Positions 58,601 through 64,000 of a DNA stretch of 64,000 nt are shown piece after piece. The notes beneath the pieces are model-generated. The model saw only the letters and a program-made list of their open reading frames with translations, did no database searches and was not told the origin of the DNA. The stretch's first letter is position 1. Every line of letters begins with the position of its first letter. The DNA lies in contig NW_023503295.1 in NCBI RefSeq assembly GCF_014529535.1, forward strand, positions 62,001-126,000, read 5' to 3'. Origin of the DNA: Bradysia coprophila. Lineage: Eukaryota; Arthropoda; Insecta; Diptera; Sciaridae. Position numbers and translations under genes: made by a program.

Positions 58601-61600
58601 CCGCATGGACGACAGTGTATTCTAGAGAACAGTTAATCAGTTTGAGTGATCTTGCAAGTGCAACGACTGAACTTACGGTCGTTTTCGTTGAGACAGTTTT
58701 GTGATTCTAAAGTGCATTCATTGGGAAACGTTTGCACGTTTCCACTTTGTCCAGCAGCACAGATTGGGTCATAATTGTAAGGGCACACGGTGGGACATTC
58801 TTTTGGTTGTTCAATACATTCACCGTCGTGGAAGTACTTGTATTCTAAAAAAGACGTCGGATAGTTTAGGCTTATGTCAAGAAGTGAAGAGTAGGTTGGC
58901 CCGAAATGTGGAAGACCAGTACTTACTCGCGTCGGGGTTGAAACAGTTGTAGACTTCTAAGTTGCAGCCATTTGTGAATGTTTGAGGCGGTCCACAGACT
59001 CCATCTGGAAGACCACAAATTGCTGGACCTTCATTGGAGCAGGATATTGCAGCACAGTTTGGTTCCGGTTCTGGTGTAGTAAGACATTCACCGTCATGGA
59101 AGTACTTGTATTCTAATTGGAAGATGGGAAATGTGTTACTAGCGAACTGGATACGTCGTGCACAGTAACTCACGTTCGTCGGAATTGAAAGTGTTGTACA
59201 CTTTCATGTAACAGTCATTCACAAATGTCTTCGGCTCTCCGCAGAAACCGTCGGGAAGGCCGCAGATTTTGTTATTATCATCGGGACAGGCCGTTTCAAC
59301 ACATTCTGGCTCAGGAGCTGGTGTCGTCAAACATTCCCCGTCGTGGAAGTATTCGTATTCTAAGTGGATGCAGGAATGGGATTGATATTGGCACAATGAA
59401 GCAGATGAGGGGGTCACTTACGTTCATCAGGATTGAAGCAATTGTACACTTCCAAATAGCATTTATTGTTGAACGTTTTCGGCTCTCCGCAGAAACCGGA
59501 TGGAAGAGCACAAAAAGGTGACTCATCTTGGGGACAGTCTATTAAGCCACATTCTGGCTCAGGAGCTGGCGTCGTCAGACATTCACCTTCGTGGAAGTAC
59601 TCGTATTCTAGATTGACGCATGAATGGGATTAAGCGCAATGGAGAGGTGTGAAGACAACACTTACGTTCATCCGGATTGAAGCAGTTGTACACTTCCAAG
59701 TAGCATCTATTGTTGAATGTTTGTGGTTGTCCGCAAAAACCGGTTGGAATAGCACAAAATGGTGACACATCTTGGGGACAGTCTATTAGGCCACATTCTG
59801 GTTCAGGTGCTGGTGTAGTTAAGCAGTCACCATCGTGGAAGAATTTGTAAGCTGAAGGGAGGAATGTTAAAATCTTTAATCGTTTCGAAGCAGAGAGGCT
59901 TACTGTTAGCTGGATTTTCGCAGTTATAAACGGATAGCTGGCATGGATTGCTGAATGTTTGTGGTTCGGCACACCAACCGTCCGGAAGTGCACAGACTGG
60001 CCTGAGATCAAAAGTGCAGGCTTGAGGGCAAACTGGCTTGCAGGCACCGTCCGACGTTTTCTTGTATTCTGTAAATTATTTGAAAAGGGCAAATTTGATG
60101 AGGAGCCCTGAGATTGGGTAGTTTCGGTAACTCACTGGCTGTCGGATTTTGACAATTGTATACATCAAGGAGACATTCATTGTCAAACGTCTTTGGTTCT
60201 CCTTCACATCCATCCGGCGAGGCGCACAATGGAGCGGCAATCAATGTACAAACGGTATTGCAGGTTGGTTGTGAAGGTTTTCCACATGGTTTATTACCGC
60301 CCTGATTTTTATCCTTCCGAATCTTCTTAACTTTGCCTTCTCTTGAATCGCTGCAATCTTCTTCGCTACTGTCACCTTTGCGTCCACCGTTATTTTTCTT
60401 TTGATTTTTGTTATCACGGCTTCCTTTTCTGTCTTTAGTTTCATTGCTTCCACTTTCATTGCTATCGCTTCCATTGCGCTCCTTTTCCTTGACCTTCTGT
60501 TCCTTTTCCTTTTTCACTTTTTTCTCCTTGGTTTCATTACTTCCACTTTCATTGCTGTCGCTTCCATTGCGCTTATTTTCCTTGGCCTTCTGTTCCTTTT
60601 CCTTTTTCACTTTTTTCTCCTTGGTTTCATTGCTTCCACTTTCATTGCTATCGCTTCCATTACTTCCATTGCGCTTCTTTTCCTTGATCTTCTGGTCCTT
60701 TTCCTTTTTTACTTTTTTATCATTTTCCCTGTCGTTACATGTACAATCGTTTTCGACTTCCCCTTCGTCACCTTCGGAATCTTTTTGATTTTTCTTATCT
60801 TTCTTGGCAGAAACATTTACTTTAATTGTTGCGTCATATTTCTTGATAGACTTTGTGTCTAACGTTGTTGCGTTAATAGCAGCTACGCAGCAAAGAGCTG
60901 AAATGACGAGAATAAAAACTTGACAAAGTACACTAACAACGAAGTTCTAGCATAGAAATGTACTACATGCATCCAAAGTATATTTTGTAACAATAGAACG
61001 GGTGACAGTTAAACTTAAGTTACAATTTCGTAGGCGAACACCACAAGCTTTACTCGATCTTGATTTGAGTATGTCACACGGAAATCGACAATTCTTATCA
61101 ATCTACCCATGTACCCGTATCGCACAGAAATATACGCACATAAGTAAATTTGGGCAGAAGAATTCTTGACTTTTAGTGCTCTAGTCAATCGAGAAATATT
61201 TTTGAAAATTGAATGTTCATTTGTCTTAATATGGTCTAGCATTTAATTTTATGTCACAAGATCGCTTCGTACATCAGATTAACAAATCCGGAAAGCTACA
61301 GATCGAACACCAAATTTTTCTCCCCTAAAAAGGCCATGAAATTGTTTTGTTGACGCTTCATCTGATGACAGTTCGGATGAGCAAATGTTTTGACAGGGAA
61401 GAAAATAGACATTTTCTACACCGAACTGTCACCTTTATTTTTGTTTTGAGAAAACGATATAACAGATTCATGTTTTTGTTTCGTGAAGAAAAACAGTTAA
61501 TAACACGTCGTACATATGGAAAACTTTGTGACCACCTTTGGGAGAAAATAGGAAATCCTCGCTCCGCTATAGCCGCAAAACTTCGTACTTGTTGGAATTC

Positions 61601-62207
61601 TCTTCCCTTGGTTACCAAATAACTATTACTAGGCCCAGTGTTTCCCTACGGAGATAGAATTGAACACTATTTGTCAAGTTAAAAAGTGTGTTTATGTGAT
61701 TATGATGGAAAATAGATTTACTCATGTCCCTCGCCCACGGACACAATCACCCTCGTATCCATTTTCCTTCGTTTCGCTCATTGATACGTAATCGATTAAT
61801 AAGTATGACGTGTCCTAGAGTAAAGCACTTGACAGACAATTACGACTCGATTACGATTATGGGACGAAACTGACAATCGTTATTAGATCGCTTCTGTTAC
61901 ATACCTCCCACTAGGCAATACAACCCAAGCAAGGACATAATCTCTTATAAAGTATGAAGCCAAATATTTGAATGATCGTTTTGATTGTTTATTTCCGATC
62001 GATAGCTAGTTTTCGCAAATTTATTTCCTGTTTTATATAAATTCCTAAATGAAAATGCAAAAATATCCAGTTGTTTCACTGGGACAATTAGACCGAAACA
62101 TAGCGTTCCAATTTGGATGCATCAAGCAACACAACACTTAGAAGTTAGGCAATTAATTTGTACGAAAATCGATACATACCTACGAAAAGCAGGACAAGAA
62201 CTTTCAT
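55649..62207 (-). CDS. Secreted multi-Kazal protease inhibitor, 22 exons, about 20 domains, 1326 aa
   Basis: Exons (minus): 62207-62180, 60897-60136, 60068-59904, 59851-59666, 59607-59422, 59359-59174, 59112-58927, 58844-58677, 58621-58463, 58401-58237, 58185-58027, 57963-57811, 57751-57593, 57526-57371, 57307-57152, 57093-56938, 56869-56714, 56645-56490, 56425-56270, 56200-56030, 55926-55759, 55692-55649. All introns are GT-AG and phase 1; the sum is 3981 nt, a whole number of codons. Exon 1 plus the start of exon 2 gives a signal peptide (MKVLVLLFVALCCVAA). Exon 2 continues with a Lys/Glu/Ser/Asn-rich linker holding three repeats of about 33 aa (NGSDSNESGSNETK) and then the first domain. 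Exons 3-21 carry one domain each with the YxPVC...TFxNxC...YNC pattern; exon 22 (FYYSRDGQC) supplies the last cysteine. Predicted P1 residues, exons 2-21: L F Q Q D N Y K F K K R E A R K D A A N. Domains in exons 6, 11 and 12 have lost cysteines. The likely role is extracellular inhibition of several serine proteases; targets are unknown. Confidence 0.9.
60246..60780 (-). repeat. Charged low-complexity repeats inside exon 2 of the large Kazal gene
   Basis: About three tandem units of roughly 100 nt encode KKVKKEKEQK-KE--RNGSDSNESGSNETK. The region is strongly basic, rich in Ser and Asn, and likely disordered. NGS and NET sequons could be N-glycosylated in the secretory pathway. Confidence 0.85.
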
Positions 62208-64000
62208 CTTTTTTCACTCCGAATGTGACAAATCCAGACGAAAAACTGAAATTCAGATCTCGGCAGTTTACGTTTTATTGGAAACAAATTTTGACTGCGA
62301 AAATTGTTATTTTCATCATTTTTTTTTTCGTTCAATATTTAGTCAATTGTTTCGTTAAAATGGAAATATAAACCTTTAATGCCAAAACAAATATTTTATT
62401 TAATCAGTTGGTTTCAAAGCACGCACTGGCAAATTTTAATGTTGTTTGTAGAGAAGAAGTATGTTTGTTCTTCGTTCCAATAAAATTGAAAACATTTTTT
62501 TTTTTGTTAAATTTCGTTTCATGGATTGTCTCTATGCAAAAGGTAAATTAATCGACCATTTACCCGAACGAGGCAATGATCCGTTTCATCGGATCCGGTT
62601 CAAATTTTACAATTTTTCTTCAGGCACTCCGAAGAGAATATTTGGCGATTGTGCTTGAAAGTTCACAGGCCTCGAAGTCAAAAATTTGGACATATTGAGG
62701 AGTTAAGGGTGAACATAAGGAGGAAAGAAGAAATTTATCAGTCAAAATTTAATGAAATTTATGTATAAGGAGTTTCGCCGGAAGTTTGTGAACAAATGAA
62801 ATGCTATCAAACGCAATATGCCCTTAAGGGGTCGTACATAATAAATAACGTGTCAATGCTGTCATCAGATTTAAATCTCTAATAACTCGCTCTTTTCCAA
62901 GTCAGGTGGTGTATTTGGGGGGTAGGACTATTCACCTAAAAAAGTTCATTCTTGTTGAGCTATTACTGATTTCAGACTGATGACGACACTGAAAAACCGT
63001 GACGTCATTTATGAATATAACGACTCCGAAATGTTTTGTGAAAGTAGCAACCCTATGTCTGCAAATAAAACAGAAAAGATCTGAAATTGGTAAAACAGGT
63101 CTGGTCAGGTCAAAAAAAAATTCAGATCAGATTTTCGATTTTCAGGTTCAGGTCAAATGAGGTCAGGTCAAAATCTATCAGATCAGGTTCAGGTCGAATC
63201 AGGTTTCAGGTTGACATGGCCTGAAAATCCATTCCGTGTACATCGTGAGCTAGAGCTGTTGGAATTAGTGCCGATCTTGCTTACTGCATCTGTACCATGT
63301 GTTCGTGGTCGTATGAAACTAATTTCCTATAATTCCTACCGGTTTCGTCACTCAAATTAATTAAAAAGAAATTGTGTGGCACTAATGGTTTAATTTAGCA
63401 TTGTGAGTTTGGTTCAACAGCTTTTCTTCTCCATTTAATTGTAAAGTTGAAAGAAATCTCGCATTCACAACAATCAAGTAAGCTCTGGTGAAATAGTTAT
63501 TTACGTATCTGTTGTGGACGGTACATTTTAGATTTTTGGCAATTTCGCGAGAAGCCATCAGAACGAAGGGATCGAACGAAGTGTGCCTAAAATTTGAATT
63601 TTAAGTGAACCTAAGGAAAGTCATTCACCTAGGTCGATGTGAATTTTAAAGGATGTATCATACTTGAATTACTTTTATTTTCTCTCAAAAAGTATTTTTA
63701 GTTAATTTACATAATTAAGGAGTTAATAAAAGTTCGAAGGATTTCTTTCTAATATAATCTTTGTTGTTAGACCTGAACAACCATCCAATTTTCTTCGTTT
63801 AATGTCTCATTTTTTAGTGGAAACAGCTAAAATGTTGCAGAATTAGCTTAGAATGGCTATTGGAGAAACTACAAACGAAACAAAAGAAAGGTTAGTTAAT
63901 TTTTGACTCGAGATAGTGCAATTTACTAATGGATGAGATTTATAAAAAAACCTATTTCGAGTCAAAAATCTTCTTTCGACCTTTAATTAACCCCTCAAAT
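62208..64000. other. Upstream of the large Kazal gene, no further gene seen
   Basis: This should hold the promoter of the 22-exon gene, though no convincing TATA box was found close to the start. At 63097-63215 there are many AGGTCA-like motifs, and at about 63508-63595 a relative of the MITE at 40062. Short frames here are unsupported. Confidence 0.45.
63097..63215 (+). repeat. Cluster of AGGTCA/AGGTTCAGGTC motifs
   Basis: CAGGTC, CAGGTCA and CAGGTTCAGGTC occur about eight times in 120 bp, separated by A-rich spacers. AGGTCA is the half-site core of nuclear receptors, but the pattern equally fits a simple degenerate repeat. Confidence 0.5.

Noticed and set aside
58010..58606. 198-aa continuous frame read as one protein
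   Set aside because: It runs through introns of the Kazal gene; consistent GT-AG sites and domain boundaries show that the parts are separate exons.
60401..60862. Long hydrophobic plus-strand frames (153 and 126 aa) resembling membrane proteins
   Set aside because: They are antisense to the Lys/Glu-rich repeat of exon 2 of the large Kazal gene; the antisense of AAG/GAA-rich DNA gives Leu/Phe/Ser-rich frames.

Overview
The window reads as nuclear DNA from an insect, most likely a dipteran. It is AT-rich, its genes carry short GT-AG introns (54 and 59 nt in the clearest cases), it holds decayed RTE and CR1/Jockey-type LINEs, and it is crowded with non-autonomous DNA transposons, foldback elements and minisatellites. 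A lower dipteran such as a gnat or midge is only my guess. There are no operons, CRISPR arrays or rRNA genes, and I found no intact tRNA gene.

Layout. From 1 to about 41.6 kb I find no convincing host gene. This part is a mosaic of mobile elements: a 1.4 kb palindrome (840-2246); two inverted copies of a family carrying an internal tandem array (4497-6876, 25595-27176); a 19-bp minisatellite (8617-8945); a small MITE family in three copies (9.1-10.6 kb); an element whose arms are packed with ACGATAnTATCGT palindromes (11.75-13.10 kb); a second foldback (13.3-14.2 kb); a LINE pseudogene (27.5-29.3 kb); a related second family (29.6-30.8 kb and 48.6-49.6 kb); and two elements with clean 8-bp target-site duplications (36862-37279, 38048-40989).

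The right third (41.7-62.2 kb) holds the genes, all on the minus strand. There are three Kazal-type serine-protease-inhibitor loci: a four-exon gene (41738-42742, 199 aa), its tandem duplicate broken by one in-frame TGA (45479-46630), and a 22-exon gene (55649-62207, 1326 aa) with about 20 Kazal-like domains. Between them lies a two-exon, cysteine-dependent arylamine N-acetyltransferase (49610-50641, 325 aa). That family is unusual in insects, so horizontal acquisition is a fair hypothesis. An RTE LINE (51007-54270) is interrupted by a 1.59 kb repeat and a 162-bp hAT-like MITE.

The Kazal loci form an exon-shuffled family. Every internal intron is phase 1 and cuts each domain between its fifth and sixth cysteine, so each domain is finished by the next exon and the last small exon is needed to close the final domain. 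The predicted P1 residues of the large protein differ widely (Leu, Phe, Gln, Asp, Asn, Tyr, Lys, Arg, Glu, Ala). This suggests one secreted chain that could present many inhibitory specificities. All exon models were assembled by eye from splice signals and reading-frame arithmetic; no transcript data were available.
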